Shown in pieces: positions 1 through 12,689 of a stretch of 64,000 nt of DNA; the stretch's first letter is position 1, and every line of letters starts with the position of its first letter. The stretch is from Hydractinia symbiolongicarpus. Lineage: Eukaryota > Cnidaria > Hydrozoa > Anthoathecata > Hydractiniidae. The translations under genes were made by a program, and so were the position numbers. Where the stretch lies: assembly GCF_029227915.1 (NCBI RefSeq), contig NC_079879.1, positions 6,202,001 through 6,266,000 on the forward strand, read 5' to 3'. Under the pieces are notes generated by a model that was not told where the DNA came from, made no database searches, and saw only the letters and a list, made by a program, of their open reading frames with translations.

Positions 1-1483
1 TGCTTTATTTACGAAAACGAATATGACAAATTATTATGTGTTCATTGTAAAGTTGGTCACTTTTGTTCAAAACTATGCATGGAACTTACTGTTTATAACC
101 TGTGATTTTGGAAATAATTAGTATGATCTGACTTATTTAAAAACAAACTGAGAAAACTGATTTTATAGGAAATATAAAAGTGGTTGATAATTGTTTAATA
201 CCAGCACGTAGCAGACGCACATCTGAATGTAAGACTAGAATGCAAGTTGAAAGGCAAAAAAATCAGTTTTACTTTAGCCTTTCCTGAATAAAAAACTGTA
301 GTTTCTGGAGACATTTACCTTTAGTTACCCTGTAGTGTATGACGTTGCAATACCCTAGCAATTTATAATCCTATTATGTCGCACTTTGTTATTTCATCGT
401 TTTTTGTATTATTCTTATGTCGCACAATGTAATCTTTCGCACTTTGATATGCATAATATTTTATTCTTCTTACCAGATTTATTATTTTGCTTTTAAAAAA
501 ATTTCTAATGTAAAAACATCGCTACTTTTCTTGAAATACTTTCATGCACCAGAAATTTCTATTCCGTTGTTATGCACGCATCTTTATGTTTTTAACATAC
601 AAAAAATTTTATCAACTCGAAAAGCTAAAATAAATTTGTACAACGTAAGCTCACTTAGTGTTGTATAACATTCTAGAGGACTTCCTCATAGTATGGAAAC
701 ACTTCAGTATGATCAGTATGATTCATTAAAAGGATGCATTTTCCATTTGGGTTCCAACATTAAGGATTCTGTTCCTTGTTAAAACACAGCGGTTTTTTGT
801 TCTCTTAATCGAGTGTTAATTTTCTGTTGCGCTTTTATTCACTGCACTATAAAGACTCCATATAATGTCTAATCTAAGAAAGCTAAAAACCTTCCTGAAG
901 ATTTTAAGTCTTTTTACAGCAAAAGTCAAAGTGCAACCCAAGCCGATCATACGCCAAAAAATATATCAAAATTCGCCTAACTAAAAAAAAAATCTAGACC
1001 CGCTCCTGTAAAGCTACGAGGTACTAAATAAGTGTTCAACACATCACCTCCTTTGTCCACTATTCTCTTTATAAAATCGAACTCCTGCTTAGTTACGGAT
1101 AATTTGGGACTTCACAATACTTGATGACACTTTTTTTATGTCCTTCTCAGTTGTTTGTTACAAAGTTCGAGCTTATCAAATTTCACGCGTATATGACTAA
1201 ACACACGAAAACAACAGGAACACATTTAAAAACCTCAAACGCTTTATAGCGTCAAGTTAATTTTGTGCCCTTTTGAGGTTTTTCGTTAAAAGATTCAAAT
1301 ATTGTTTTTAAAATCAACTTACTGTTTATTCTACATTAAAATGTGATTTAAAAAGAATTGTTAACAGAAACGGACACTAATAATCATATCACCGTTACAT
1401 GACAATCGTCACATAGTTCATCTACATTAATAGGTTGCAACGAGGTTGCTCATTTGTTTTTTCAATTTTATTCAAACGGTCCG
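1..1483. other. AT-rich non-coding stretch
   Basis: No convincing coding exon, RNA gene or transposon terminus is visible. The short open frames in this stretch have no recognisable domain. It is presumed to be the upstream flank of the CAP-domain gene that may begin at 1484. Confidence 0.4.
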
Positions 1484-4400
1484 ATGGCATCAAAATCAGG
1501 TAATGTTTTCATTTATATACTATTATAAGTTGTCTTCCCCCACTACATAGTTTTTTTCAGAAATAGTAATTCTTTACTATATTTTTAACACTCAGCGCAT
1601 GTATCTTTTTTAAATGTATTATATGCTACATCTTATATTAGAAATAAACTAGATACCTAAAAAACATGTAGGATATATTTAATATTATAAGTGACATATA
1701 AGCTACACAGGTACCTCAAAATTTTGATGCATTTTTCACGCATATATAAAATTCCTGCATGAAAAGGGATTGCTTAGCTTTGTGTTATCATATGGTTACA
1801 AATTTTCACGCACTGTAATTGGCTAATCCACACGAAATATATGTTACATTTTTGTTTTCTGCCGAGACACGAATACAATTTTTACTTATTTTTTAATTTT
1901 ACAGTGTAAAAAGCTGATATTTTTCTCTGATTCACTGTAGTGGCGTGCAAAAAGTTGATATTTTTTTCCTGATTGGTAATAACTCGCTTGGTAAAATGTT
2001 ATTGTTTTCTTGAAAAACGAGAACTTGTCGGAAAATTTGTTCCATAGCTTTCTCATCCTATTTTTACGAAGCAAACTAACAATAAACAGATATTCAGCAA
2101 GGTAAAATCGGATATCGTAATTATTCAGTCGAGCTTGTGATATTCGACGACGCACATCTGAGTCGAATATAAACAAAGCGAGACTTAATAATTACGATAT
2201 CCGATTTTACATCGCTAAATATCTGTTTTAGCATGCACCATTAGTAAGGGATCATTATCTAAAGTGACGAGCCTCTCCATATTTTATTTTATTTTGTTTT
2301 GTTTTTGTCTTTTTCGTTGTTCTTATTTCTTGTTGTTTTAAAGCGTTCGCGCTTCAGTTAGTTTCAGCTCTCCATCTGATTGCAATTGCATTCTGCTGAG
2401 AACAATAGAAGATGGAGTGCGATATAATACATCCTTTGTTTAATAACTTTTTTATTCTTAATTAGTTTTAACTCTCCATCTGATTGACTTGCATGAAATT
2501 TTTTAAATGAACTATTTACAGTGCCGTAACCGCTGGGGGGCAGAGGGCACATGCTCCCCAATAATTTTCCTACTAAAAAAAAAGTGAGGGAGGGAGAAAG
2601 AAAGAGAGAAAGAAAGAAAGAGAGAGAGATAAAGAGAAACAGATTTAGTTCTCTTATATAACTCCTTAGTTTTCTTGGATTATCTTCTTAGAGAAACAAA
2701 GAAAACTACTTTTGTTAGAAGTTATGAAAGTGGGAAAGCTGATGTTAGTTACAAATGCTAGCGAACGATGTTTTTCAGCTTTGAACTGCATAAAAACTTA
2801 CAAACTTACCTTCGTGCTACAACCACTGATACACGGATGAATAATCTGATGGTATCGCATATTCACAAATCATATACTGATAATATGAAGTAGCCAAGAA
2901 ATTTATTAAAAAGAGAGAAAGTCGTACAGGAATATTCGGATCCTTCCCATATAGATCATTATTATAAAAATCATGAATTTTTTAAGGGGGTTGACAGCAC
3001 ATTTCAAAAAGTCCAATTGCGATGTAAATTTTCTAAAAAGTGCCAGCACCCTTAAAATTTCTAGTGTTCTTATCATTTTTTATATTATTGTAGTCGTGTA
3101 ATATAAATATGTACTTCTTCTACCTTTTGGTTTTCATGGAAATTTTTATCTAAATTTTGATGCCAGTTAAACAATGCAGCTTTTCTAAATTACAAAAATA
3201 TAGAAACATTCATCGTGATTTTTGACATTTAACCATGAGATCGTTGACGTCTGGAAGGGCATTTCACGCCAATCTAGAGATGTAAAATTTGAAAAATGGG
3301 ACGCCTCGGATAGCCACTATATAAAACCAAAGTCATATATGTAATTTTTTTTATAAGGAGCGTTAAGGTGTTTTGTGTTTAACTCGATTGTTTAACTTGA
3401 CATATCATACATCAGCGGTATTTCTTAGGCATACGCAAATATTTTTGCGAGATAAACGCAATATGGAATGATTTTTACAACAAGCGAAGAAGAAATCAAG
3501 AATTTACAAAAATTTATTTTCATTTAATTTAATTAAGGCGTGACATAACAAGCTTTGTTTTTCTTTTGAAATAATTACTATCTTGCGCATAATTTATCAT
3601 AAATTAAAATTAAAAGACATGATCATATATATTATGTTGCCATAAATGTTTTCGCTGTCGAACCTCGTAAGCCGTGATTGAAATTGAACAATCATCTGCC
3701 GAGTATATCAAATTACAATGATTTATGCTCGGCCTATATATGATAAACTAGTTATTGCACTTGTTCTCGAAAAATATCGTCATATTTTTTTTTCTTTGTT
3801 TTTTTAGTTCTCGTATATTTTATTCGCCTACAGACTCGTGAAATATGTAAACGAGGACATAAAAAAAAACTCATAAAAATATTTCTGATATTTTTTCTCG
3901 GCATTGAGTGATAGCTATTATTTATACCATTTAATATATAATTTAGTGAACGAAAGGGGTAATGCTAAACCAAGATTATCCAAGCCAGGTATTTATCACA
4001 TTTTTTCTTCACGAATGCATTGTTTTCTTTTATGTTTTTATTCATATTTTTTTAGAACGGCCAATGAGAAGACGTACACGTGAAATAGATATAAATTATA
4101 CAAAGATTCGTCTAAAGACAAATGAAGTATTAGAAATTTACAAATTACACTTAGGTGCGTTATGTTCTTTTAACCTCACAAAAATCATGTTCCAATGAAA
4201 CTTACTCAAAATTAATCGCTCTCTATTTCCAACAGTCAATGATTGGTACTATGTCTTACCCTGATGTTTTGTTAACAATTCAAGAGTACTTTTTCTTTAT
4301 GATTTAAAAACAAATTTATTTGCAATTTCACAGGTAGTAAAATCACATTACTTTTTTGTAATATAATCCAATAATATGTGCAATATAAACTTGTCAAGTA

Positions 4401-7400
4401 AACACCAAAAATTAGGTTCAATCAATAAAAAACTGAAAAACGACTTTATTGGTATCAAAAATCGCCCCATATTTCCAAGAAAGTTTATGATTTTAGCGTA
4501 ACAATTTTTTACCAATGCTCGTTTTACTTAACTTGCAAATCTACTTGCAAAATAAATATTTTTACAGATTTTAGATAAACAAGGTCTTTCTTGCACATTT
4601 TTTTAGAAAACTCTGCTTCATTATTTGCGCCATATTCAGGTAATTCTATATTACGACTTAAAACATACTTTGGTGGTAATAACATTTAAAATTTGGAAAT
4701 CTCTTCTAGGACGTTCCATACCCGTAACTAAACCAATCTATGTAAGCGAAGACAGAGGTAATTATAGGTTAATTTGACACTATTTATTTTTCCACCGTGT
4801 TCAAGTTTTTCTACATCAATCTTTCTACATCATCACAACGTTTGTCGTTGACAATTACTTGCTTTTAACAGCTCCCGGTATCTCGAATTTCCAAAGGACA
4901 AAAAAAATAGTTCGACTTACGAATGTTCGAGTTAAACGAAGGTCCAACTTTAGTAGCTAAGTGAAAGCAATTTTTATAAGAGGTGGAGCAACAGATAAAA
5001 GGAAAATGTGCATTCTCGGCAAAGAAAAAGGCCAGTTAATAAAAATAAATATATATATACATAATCTAACATTTATCTAGTTTTTGATTTCCCTTTCTCG
5101 GGTAAAAAGTTCGCGTTATCCAAGAAAAATTATTCCAAGGGTGTTTAAGATAGCGGGATCTAACTGTAATTTTGACCAGTTGTTACCTAATTTGATTCGA
5201 CTAGAGAAATATTGGAGAAGTAACGAAGTAAATATATGAATACACTCACTAGAGAGTCCTGTTATACCAGCAAATACTGTGTTTATATACGTTGTCACTA
5301 ATCAGAACTATGCGACTGTAACCTATCATGAAAAAGAACTAACTAACTAGCGTCTCCCGTTAGATCAAGAATTTTTATTCTTATAAAATTGTGAAAGATT
5401 GATTTCAGTTTGGATGGATATTTAGCTGTGTTTCGAATAAAGCTTTAAAAATAATAAAAGTAAAATAAATTAAAAACTTTCGTTTTTTAATTTGGAATAA
5501 ATATTACATTAATTTTTTTCGCGGAAAATCGAAATATTTTTAAGGAATTATTTGTAATTTTTTTTTCTCAATTAAATACGTAATTGTTAAAATTGCTATT
5601 GTAAGGTCTGCATGTATTTTTACTTGTATATTGTAGTCTCATAATTACTTGTACCCAACCTCCCAATCTGCTTCCTAATATTTTCATAATCTGCTCCGTA
5701 ATTTTTGCTCGATCGAAATTTAGACGCATGCTTGTATGCACACAACAAACTTCGATCATATCATGGTGTACCCACATTAGAATGGGATCATAGATTGGCT
5801 AAAGATGCGAAGAATTGGGCTATTTACTTGATGGAGACTGGCTTCTTTGATCATGATAGCTGTTATCCAGATGGGGAAAACCTATACGAAATGCCATGGG
5901 ACACAACGTTCAAACGCGCATATGATGCTGTTTTTGAATTGTGAGTTATTTCTCCTCACTGAAATTTTTTGATGATTTCTTAGGAGAATTTAAACCTACT
6001 ATAACTTTCTTTGTTCATGACAATTGATATTGAAATTTTGTGACTTTTCTCAACTTTTAACACTTATTCTGTTTTCTGAATTCTGAAAAGAGTGTTTTGT
6101 TTCTCCAGTTATTGTGTAACCAGTAATTGTCTATAATACAGGCTAGGATTTTGTATTGTCAGGACTTTCTATTTTGCAGATCATATGCGTAACTGCATTA
6201 CTAGCACTGATAACATCATTTTGGAATTTTGTTTTGTCACGTGTTATATTGCGTCTTTCGACCCATCATAAACATTTAAAGTTCATAACTTATTAACCGC
6301 AGGCACTTTATGTCTCCTACGGTTACGAAGGTAAAAAACAGGGTATAGGGAGTTAAGGTATAGGAGGTTAGGGAGTTTACGTTCTATATTTGCACCAAGC
6401 CTTTTGCAAGGCTTGTACACCTTAATACCATTTGTTATGTATTATATGCGCTTGCTTATTCACAAGTAATAAGCCATCCTTTTTTGTCCCTGCAACATCG
6501 CAGGGTTTTAGTTCCGGCTGCTCTATCGATTTTTTATTGTTATCACCACCAAAATCATTAAAGTCTTGGTGCATGATTGTTTACTATAGCAGACAACCAT
6601 ACTCCCTGATTTGTTGAGAATGTTGATAATTGTCTATTTAACAAAATAATCAAAGAAATTCTTGTCCGTGCAGCTGATATTGTGATTATAATATGTCAAT
6701 GTTTGAACTGACTTAACAAGAAGCGGTTATCTGCTTGGTATAAAAACAAGATGAGTGATTTATTATTCTGACTCAGTAAAATATAGCACACAATGTGATT
6801 GTGTAAAGAATGAAGTTAAATGTCGAAAAAAAATGTATTAGAAAATAATCAGTGTAAGAACAACTCAGAAATAAAAATAGTTGAGGTTAACATAGAACAT
6901 TTTTATTAATCAGATTTGCTTTTTCTCCGACTGATTTCCAGACTGGCGACAATAAAATTTAGTCTTGAAAATTGAAAATAGTTTGACTAAGCGAAAAATG
7001 GCGGGAGTAACGCTGTAAAAACAGTTACAGCGTTTTGTTTTCGTCTTAAAAGTAATAATGTTTGTGTTTAGCTATAACGAGATACACAGCTACGATTTTG
7101 CACACCCTGCACTTTACGAAAACGACGAAAACAAGTTTGAAAAAATTGGTCACTTTTCACAACTGATCTGGAAAGACACAAAGAAAGTAGGATGTTGCTT
7201 AGCCTACGACAAAGCATCAACAAGAACAGTAATTGTTTGCAGATATAATGTTGGTCAAGGATATGACTTTATTAACGAAATCAAACCACAAATTAAGAAT
7301 AGTGAGTCACGTTCTTCTTTTTCGTGAGCAGCTTTCTTTTAACTTGCTTTTGTACACACATTGATGCAAGAGATGATCTCTCTTTAGACACGGATATGAT

Positions 7401-8134
7401 TTGGGTGTAAGTACTTTGAATGTCACATAAGGATATTTTCGCGTCAGTAACTCTTCAACCCAAAATTCCGCTTGTAAACCTCAAATAAATTTTCCTTTTC
7501 GATTTTTGTGCTGCAGCTATATCAATGAAATCTAAAATCCAATGAATCAAAAAAAAAAAAAAAAAACATATCTCTTTGGCGCAGTGCGTAAAATTTCAAT
7601 GATAAAGCCATGGGTAACATTTTTGGAAAAAGGAAGATTTTGGGATGATTACCGCGAACAATTAAAAATTACCAGCTTTTGTATCACTCACTTTAAACTT
7701 TTCAATCATCACAACGGACTAACCACTTGACATCTTAAGTTATTCAGATGGAACAAAAATCTCTTGATGACGTCAGTATGGTCGCTTTTCCGAATGTTCA
7801 GGACTATATTGCGGACTGTTCCCTAATTACCGCGTTTTAGAAACGGCGAACATTGCACCCATTGTTTACTACACCTTTACATCTGTAATAATAGCCGACT
7901 TGGAGTGTTGGTTAGACGATTCTGTTCGGTAATTTTGAGAGGGAAAAAAAACATTTATCTAAATATTTTTTGAGACTATTAAACTGAAACAGATTATAAA
8001 AATCTTCAAATAACTGATACACTTATTTCTTGTTTATAGGCAACGGAGGTCTTTACGTTCCTCAACTAAAAGATTTGATCTGTGAGAATGACGTAAAACC
8101 AACTTTAATTGGAGTTAGTCATTACTGTATGTAA
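1484..8134 (+). CDS. CAP-superfamily (SCP/GAPR-1-like) gene, about 8 exons
   Basis: Proposed exons are 1484-1499 (start, tentative), 3947-3988, 4056-4154, 4607-4639, 4710-4757, 5724-5940, 7072-7301 and 8040-8134. All junctions are AG/GT and the phases agree throughout, giving 780 bases (259 residues). The CAP domain fills the last two thirds. It opens with AHNKLRSYHGVP, has the conserved His and Glu in FFDHDSCY and GENLYE, then YNEIHSYDF, the CAP1 signature GHFSQLIW and a CAP2-like IVCRYNVGQGYD. CAP proteins act outside the cell or, in the GAPR-1 branch, on Golgi membranes. No signal peptide is visible, which favours the GLIPR2/GAPR-1-like branch if the start is right. AATAAA follows the stop at 8148-8153. 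Alternatively a GTATGT donor at 8127 joins an exon at 8201-8229, extending the protein to 266 residues. The domain call is firm; the first exon is the weakest part. Confidence 0.72.
2081..2224. repeat. Long imperfect palindrome (MITE-like foldback)
   Basis: Arms of about 60-65 bp face each other. The left arm has ACAGATATT then GTAAAATCGGATATCG. The right arm carries the reverse complement, ending in AATATCTGTTTTA. The centre lies near GACGCACATCTGAGTC. It lies in the first intron of the proposed CAP gene. No transposase or clear target duplication is seen. Confidence 0.7.
2578..2640. repeat. GA-rich purine microsatellite
   Basis: A run of GAGA/GAAA units on the + strand, directly left of the hAT remnant. 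Confidence 0.8.
2700..2893 (+). pseudogene. hAT transposase dimerisation-domain remnant
   Basis: Two reading frames together resemble the C-terminal dimerisation domain of hAT transposases. The first reads SERCFSALNCIKTY; after a one-base shift comes TDTRMNNLMVSHIHK. The conserved order SER.FS.L..IKTYLR...T..R.N.LM is what hAT-type (ZNF862-like) proteins show. It is frameshifted, contains stops and is only about 60 codons long, so it is a dead fragment in an intron. Confidence 0.6.
3947..4757 (+). CDS. N-terminal mini-exon array of the CAP gene
   Basis: There are four small exons of 42, 99, 33 and 48 bp (3947-3988, 4056-4154, 4607-4639, 4710-4757). Each starts with two bases of a split codon and ends with one base, always G, so all are symmetric phase-1 exons and any could be skipped without a frameshift. 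They encode a basic, low-complexity arm (ERPMRRRTRE, then SGRSIPVTKPIYVSEDR) before the CAP domain. Exon 4710-4757 ends in G, which pairs with AC at 5724 to give Asp before ACLYAHNKLR, so the array is in phase with the domain. No known fold is recognised in the arm. This is inferred from splice sites and phase only. Confidence 0.55.
4866..4955. mobile_element. Relic of pogo/Tigger-type terminus
   Basis: This segment begins CAGCTCCCGGTATCTCGAA and aligns over about 85 bp with the reverse complement of the pogo-type terminus at 48531-48658. Shared blocks include AATAGTTCGAC, TTCGAGTTAAACGAAG and GTCCAACTTTAG. It lies in a CAP-gene intron. Only this one end is visible. Confidence 0.5.
5724..5940 (+). 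CDS. CAP-domain exon, N-terminal half
   Basis: The acceptor TTTAG ends at 5723 and the donor GTGAGT begins at 5941. The exon encodes the first helices of the CAP fold (AHNKLRSYHG), the His of FFDHDS and the Glu of DGENLYE. It ends two bases into a codon (phase 2), which the next exon completes with C to read FYNEIH. Confidence 0.85.
7072..7301 (+). CDS. CAP-domain exon, C-terminal half
   Basis: The acceptor GTTTAG ends at 7071 and the donor GTGAGT begins at 7302. The exon carries YNEIHSYDF, the CAP1 signature GHFSQLIWKDTKKVGC and the CAP2-like strand VCRYNVGQGYD. The conserved cysteines of this half are present (VGCC and VIVC). Confidence 0.85.
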
Positions 8135-8742
8135 AATGTCAACATGGAATAAAGAATTAAACCAAGTTTCCTGTTCTTATAATCTCTTTAAAATTTTCAG
8201 ATCAAAGCATCTTAGACATTTTGTTGTAAACAGTTCCATTTCCAAGTATAATTCTTAAACAGGAATGCAATGTAAGCGCGGTTGTTAGTGGTTCTGTTTT
8301 TAATCAAATCTTTCTTTAAAATTTTATTGTGGCAAATATGGTTATCTTTCTCGTCTTGAAGAAAGTAAGATTTTCTTTTTTTTTCTTATGGTAGAAACAG
8401 CGAGACTATAATAAAAGTAAAACGCCTTTATCGTAATTTTCTTTTTAAAATTTAAATTTTTTTTTAGGTTTCACTACACACATCGTAGAGCATACGATAA
8501 GAAAAGGAATTCTTTATCAGACTTTGTTTGAATGCTGCATTTGTGCTTTTTCCAAGTCTTTTCCACGTTTTTATAGTTTTCGAGCAGACTTTGAGCCCTT
8601 TTATATGTGTTTAACGCACTCAACACTTTAACGCTTGTAAAGCTGGCGTGAGTAGCGCTTTCGGATCAGCTCCTACCTTTTTGATAGTGAAGTCATTGTT
8701 CATGAATAGTTCAGCCATGTAGATCTAATGCCAATCAACTTT

Positions 8743-9115
8743 AACCCTTTTTGGTTCGGGGTATTTCGAATATATTATGACCGTGGGCGGCTTTCGCCCC
8801 TCCGCCCTCCATAACTTTTGACAGGGTTGTCCAAATTAAATCAAACTTGAGACACTTATAGCTTACGTCATCCCTTTTTTTTGACGTCGTCGGAAGCTTG
8901 AAATTTGTCTAATATAATACTATCTGCTTAATGTTCAATTACTTACGTTCTAGAGCAAACTAATTTTTAAAATCTGTTTAAGTTTAAAATCTTTTTAAGT
9001 TTCTAACAGCCAAATAAACGTTATTTAACATATTTTCTGGTTTTTACATAGTCCGCATGATTTGATGGCAAAAATTTCCCGCACAATCCATTTTTCCCGA
9101 TTTTCGGGACACCCT
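8743..9115 (+). mobile_element. AACCC-terminus DNA element, copy A (truncated)
   Basis: It starts with AACCCTTTTTGGTTCGGGG, then follows the same order of blocks as the complete copy at 54597-55320 read in reverse: a G/C-rich patch, TCAAACTTGAGACACTTATAG, a TGACGTC block, CTATCTGCTTAA and the CCCGATTTTCGGG block. It breaks off near 9115. No ORF belongs to it. Confidence 0.65.
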
Positions 9116-9870
9116 GCTTCACGATCCAGTACACATTGCATGGCACAGTTGTTCTGGCAAACCCAGGTCAACTTTGCAGTGCTCCGCCAAGCATCTTACA
9201 GGATCCTTGTCGCTCGTCAACAGCATATTTTAATATTTGTCTACAATCATATGCGGCGTATACTCGGAAGTAAAAAAGTAACTATGTCTTTTAATGATGG
9301 TTTTACTCAGTACAACAACGTATGCAGCGAGTATGGCGCAGACAAGTTTAAGAACAAGTTTAAGCCTTACTTGCCAATGGGGAATTATGGCCACAAATCG
9401 ATGGTGGTTATGCCAACTTCATCGTGCCGACATGCCAAGACTGACTTCCAATGGCAATTTTGTAAGGGTCTATGCAGTACTTTTTCCTGGTTGACAAACG
9501 CAAGCAAAGGCCTCTTTGCTATGTCCTTGAGCAAAAAACTATAAAGTGAGATAAATTCTATGACAAAGCCTTGAATTAAGGGTGTTAAGGATGGAGGATG
9601 TTGGAAAAGGTATAACAACATTTCAAAACTGCTGCGATATGCTAGAACACCCGTAAACTCCGTGGTAATGGCGAGCGTGTTCGTGCTACCTGGTACGTTA
9701 ACTCTTTTTTTTGAAGGCTCAACGGCGCACTGGGTACAGCAATAATATCCTGTTCGCATCAGCCCGCGTAAATTCTGGTAAATAAGTCGATGTAAATAAA
9801 GTAAAGGAAACACCACCAAAGCAAAATCGTCATGCAGTTTCGCATAAGACGAAACTACATCATCATCTAC
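9116..9870. other. Stretch between two element copies
   Basis: Frames are open here on both strands (for example 9062-9544 +) but none shows a known domain, and base composition is slightly richer than the neighbourhood. It may be foreign sequence caught between two same-orientation copies of the AACCC element. Confidence 0.3.
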
Positions 9871-10405
9871 TTCCGGATTCCGCCCCCCCCCCCCCCCCCC
9901 TTAATAACTTTTCATAGGATTGTTCAAATTGAATCAAACTTGGCACACTTATAGTACGTCACAAAAGGAACAAAATGACGGCAATAAATTTTTGCTTGCG
10001 TCAGCAGATTTTCTGTGACGTCATCAGAAGTCTGAAAATTGTTAAAAATGCCACTATCTGCTTAAAATATAATTACTTTTGTTTTAGACCGAATTTTTAC
10101 ATTCTGTTTGAAGTTTTTGAAAGCTAAATAAATGTTATTTAACATATCTTCCGATTTTTACATGGATCGGATAAAAATTTGCCAAAAATTGCCCGAAAAT
10201 CCGTTTTTATCCGATTTTCGGGTAAAATCCGACAAAATCGGGAAATCAGAATCGTCATGTGTCCAAATTATATAAAATAATTCTTCCTAATGAAACAAAG
10301 TTGTGTTGCAAGTTTTAAGTTCTAAGGATTATCCTAACAGGGGTTATTATATTTTCCTCATTATAAGGATTTCATAGAGATTTTTAGGGGTAGTTTCGAG
10401 TAATG
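9871..10405 (+). mobile_element. AACCC-terminus DNA element, copy B (both ends truncated)
   Basis: It begins at GGATTCCG followed by about 20 C residues, then repeats the family's blocks: TTCAAATTGAATCAAACTT, CACTTATAGTACGTCA, GTGACGTCATCAGAAG, CTATCTGCTTAA and AATCGG motifs. It ends in GTAGTTTCGAGTAATGG at 10405. Its last bases overlap the first codons of the capsid-like pseudogene, so an ancient junction lies here. Confidence 0.65.
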
Positions 10406-10786
10406 GCCAATATCAAAGCCTCTGAAAGGGTTAAGCCTTTTTTCGATCTGAAGCTAACCTGTACGATTACAAAGAGGATCATCGTCAGCAACATCTGTAA
10501 GAGTATCGTGCAGAAACTGCAGATCACTTTGAGCAATAAAAAGGGGCAGAATATTAGTAACCACAATGTTCTCGTCGCATACAGGGACCTCCAGCTATCC
10601 AAATTTGAACTTTAGAATAACGTGATCCTCAAGAAAATTACCTCAAACAAGGCGACAATCAGGGCACTACATGTTAATGCCGGTGATTATGCTAGTGCAG
10701 ATGAAGAAAAAGCGAACGCGGCCGCCTACGGAAGCACATTTTGTAACTCTCCCAGAAAGTTGTTTGAGCTGAGTTTACGAGTTTAA
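10403..10786 (+). pseudogene. Maverick/Polinton major-capsid-like fragment, broken
   Basis: The frame is open for about 128 codons except for one in-frame TAG at 10613-10615. Motifs such as FDLKLTCTITKR, SIVQKLQITL, LVAYRDLQLSKFE and VNAGDYASADEEKANAAAYG match the layout I recall for the N-terminal jelly roll of Polinton capsid proteins. The C-terminal half after AYGSTFC is lost. Packaging-ATPase-like and polymerase-like fragments downstream support a decayed Polinton. It is not functional. Confidence 0.55.
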
Positions 10787-11453
10787 GAGAGTTCACGACA
10801 GACTACAGTTTTTTCTTCACTTTGCAAAATATGGAAATGTTATTACGCATTGTTTCTGGGCCCACAGCTGCAAATGTTGCTGTTATATCATAAAAATCAC
10901 CAATATTTCATTAGAATTAGATAAAGTAAACCACAAGGGCTTATCTAAGTCTATCTAAACTGTTTGGCGCTTCTCTTTGAGAGAGTGATTCGAAGTACAG
11001 TCGAGCCCATGAAGAACGAAGACACGTCCTATATTCTTTAAATAAATACTTTGGCCGAGAACTTGAGAGGTATCTTTCTCCTCCGAGCCAAATGAACTAT
11101 ACTCGTTTGCCATGTTACCTAAAGATCAACTTGGGCAAATTGGCAACCTATTTGGACATCATGATAGTAAAGCAACGATCAGGCAATTAGTGAACAGAAA
11201 CTATAGATCATTTCTGGACGTTAGCCTTCATCAGTAGCATGTCTTTGCAAAGTTGAAGGACTGGAATAAGGTTACAAATTACGAATAAAGCTGATGGCGC
11301 GGGAAATAACATTTGCTAGGTCTACCTCTTGTCTGGTGTGCAGATTAACATGTTGGATATTAGCTTCCACACCCTGGAACATTAGACCTTATAATAAATT
11401 ACCGTAAGCATAAATATTATCAAGGAGGCCCATACTACCATTTTTACGGGGTT

Positions 11454-11700
11454 ACGGGTTGTGATAAAACGCACCGCGTGCTACACCTCCTCGAAGATGA
11501 GTATAAACGGCGCTTCAATAGCATCATCGTCAATTGTTCAACTATACGATGGAATGCTACATACCTCGAGCGTGCATCCTTCTGAAAGGATGATTATGTG
11601 TTCCTGATAGATCCAGAAGTCATTGTTGACAACTGCATTGCAAATGAATCTCTAGATAAGCGGCGGCAGCATACTTGTAAATGTCGAAGCCAGAGTATCT
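11454..11700 (+). pseudogene. Polinton A32-like packaging ATPase fragment, broken
   Basis: The frame from 11454 reads TGCDKTHRVLHLLEDEYK, a P-loop (G-x-x-GKT-like, with D in place of the usual S/G) followed by the helix typical of FtsK/HerA-type packaging ATPases. It continues as FNSIIVNCSTIRWNATYLER. A stop follows at 11583, then the frame goes on with DYVFLIDPEV. No intact ATPase remains. Position downstream of the capsid-like piece fits a Polinton gene set. Confidence 0.5.
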
Positions 11701-11712
11701 TATTAGTACTAT

Positions 11713-11860
11713 TTTCGCGGTTTTTGTCTAAAACCGCGAAAAGTTAACCACAAGATATGTAAATTTTTCCAATCTGCGAAAATTAATACCCGCGAAATGT
11801 ATTTTTTCCAAAAATAAAAAACAGCGAAAATTAATACCCTAAAAACCTAGTACCATTAAG
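11713..11860. repeat. CGCGAAAATTAATAC dispersed repeat with hairpin
   Basis: A 13-bp stem (11713-11725 with 11731-11743, TTTTCGCGG core) has a 5-nt loop. It is followed by two further CGAAAATTAATACC units. It appears to be a small non-autonomous repeat within the Polinton debris. Confidence 0.5.
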
Positions 11861-12689
11861 GTAGTTGGTGAGTTAACCAAAAGTCACTCTCCTTTGCAAC
11901 GTTTGATTGTTTTTCGTTTAATATTAATGTATTCCGGTTGATATACATGCTACTCAGTTTTTCAACATCTTTTTTCGCCACTTGCGCATGTTTGTTTTGT
12001 CATTTGTTTAGTACACAGAAAAAAATATGTGTTTTCTTTGGAGCCTTGGAAATATAGTATTTGGATCATGGAAATATAGTATTTTCGCAGGCTCTTCTTG
12101 AGTTCATCCACGTTCTTGCCGCGTACACTCTCGATCATCAATCAAGTTTTGTTTGTTGATCCCGCACCCTTTGTGTTTATGCTGCTTGTAGTTGCTCAAG
12201 GTTTTGTCTTGTCGTTGTGTTTCGTTTTCACCATGAACAAATTGTCTACTAAAAAGAAAATTCGTTCCGGAGAAGGCTAATGCGTTAGAGCTGCTTTGGC
12301 CACTAATATTGCGATAAAACCCATGTGTTTATTTAAACCTCTCTATCAGTGCATGCACGTTATTTATCCTGCATGCTTATTTTAGCATTGGATTACGCTT
12401 ATAGTATCCTTGTTTTATCGCGTAATAATTGAACAGGATGGTGCCTGTCATGTATCGACTGAGTTTTTGGCCGTCCTAAAGATCCATCTTGGCGCCTAAT
12501 CTGGTCAATCCAAGTGCCTTTTTTGCTCCTAGTGAGAGTAATGAAGCTTACTAGCATCGCCGATTCCCAAAGAGTCGTCAATTTATTTTTGATATTATTT
12601 CGAACTCATCAATATTATACTTTTAATGTATTGCAAGACTGGATTAATTGTAAGGTTTTTCACATCGTAGGACCCAGTTTGTTGATAGG

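Noticed and set aside
9062-9544. 160-codon open frame
   Set aside because: It starts inside the AACCC element copy A and shows no domain. Overlapping frames are open on the other strand as well, so it looks like chance.
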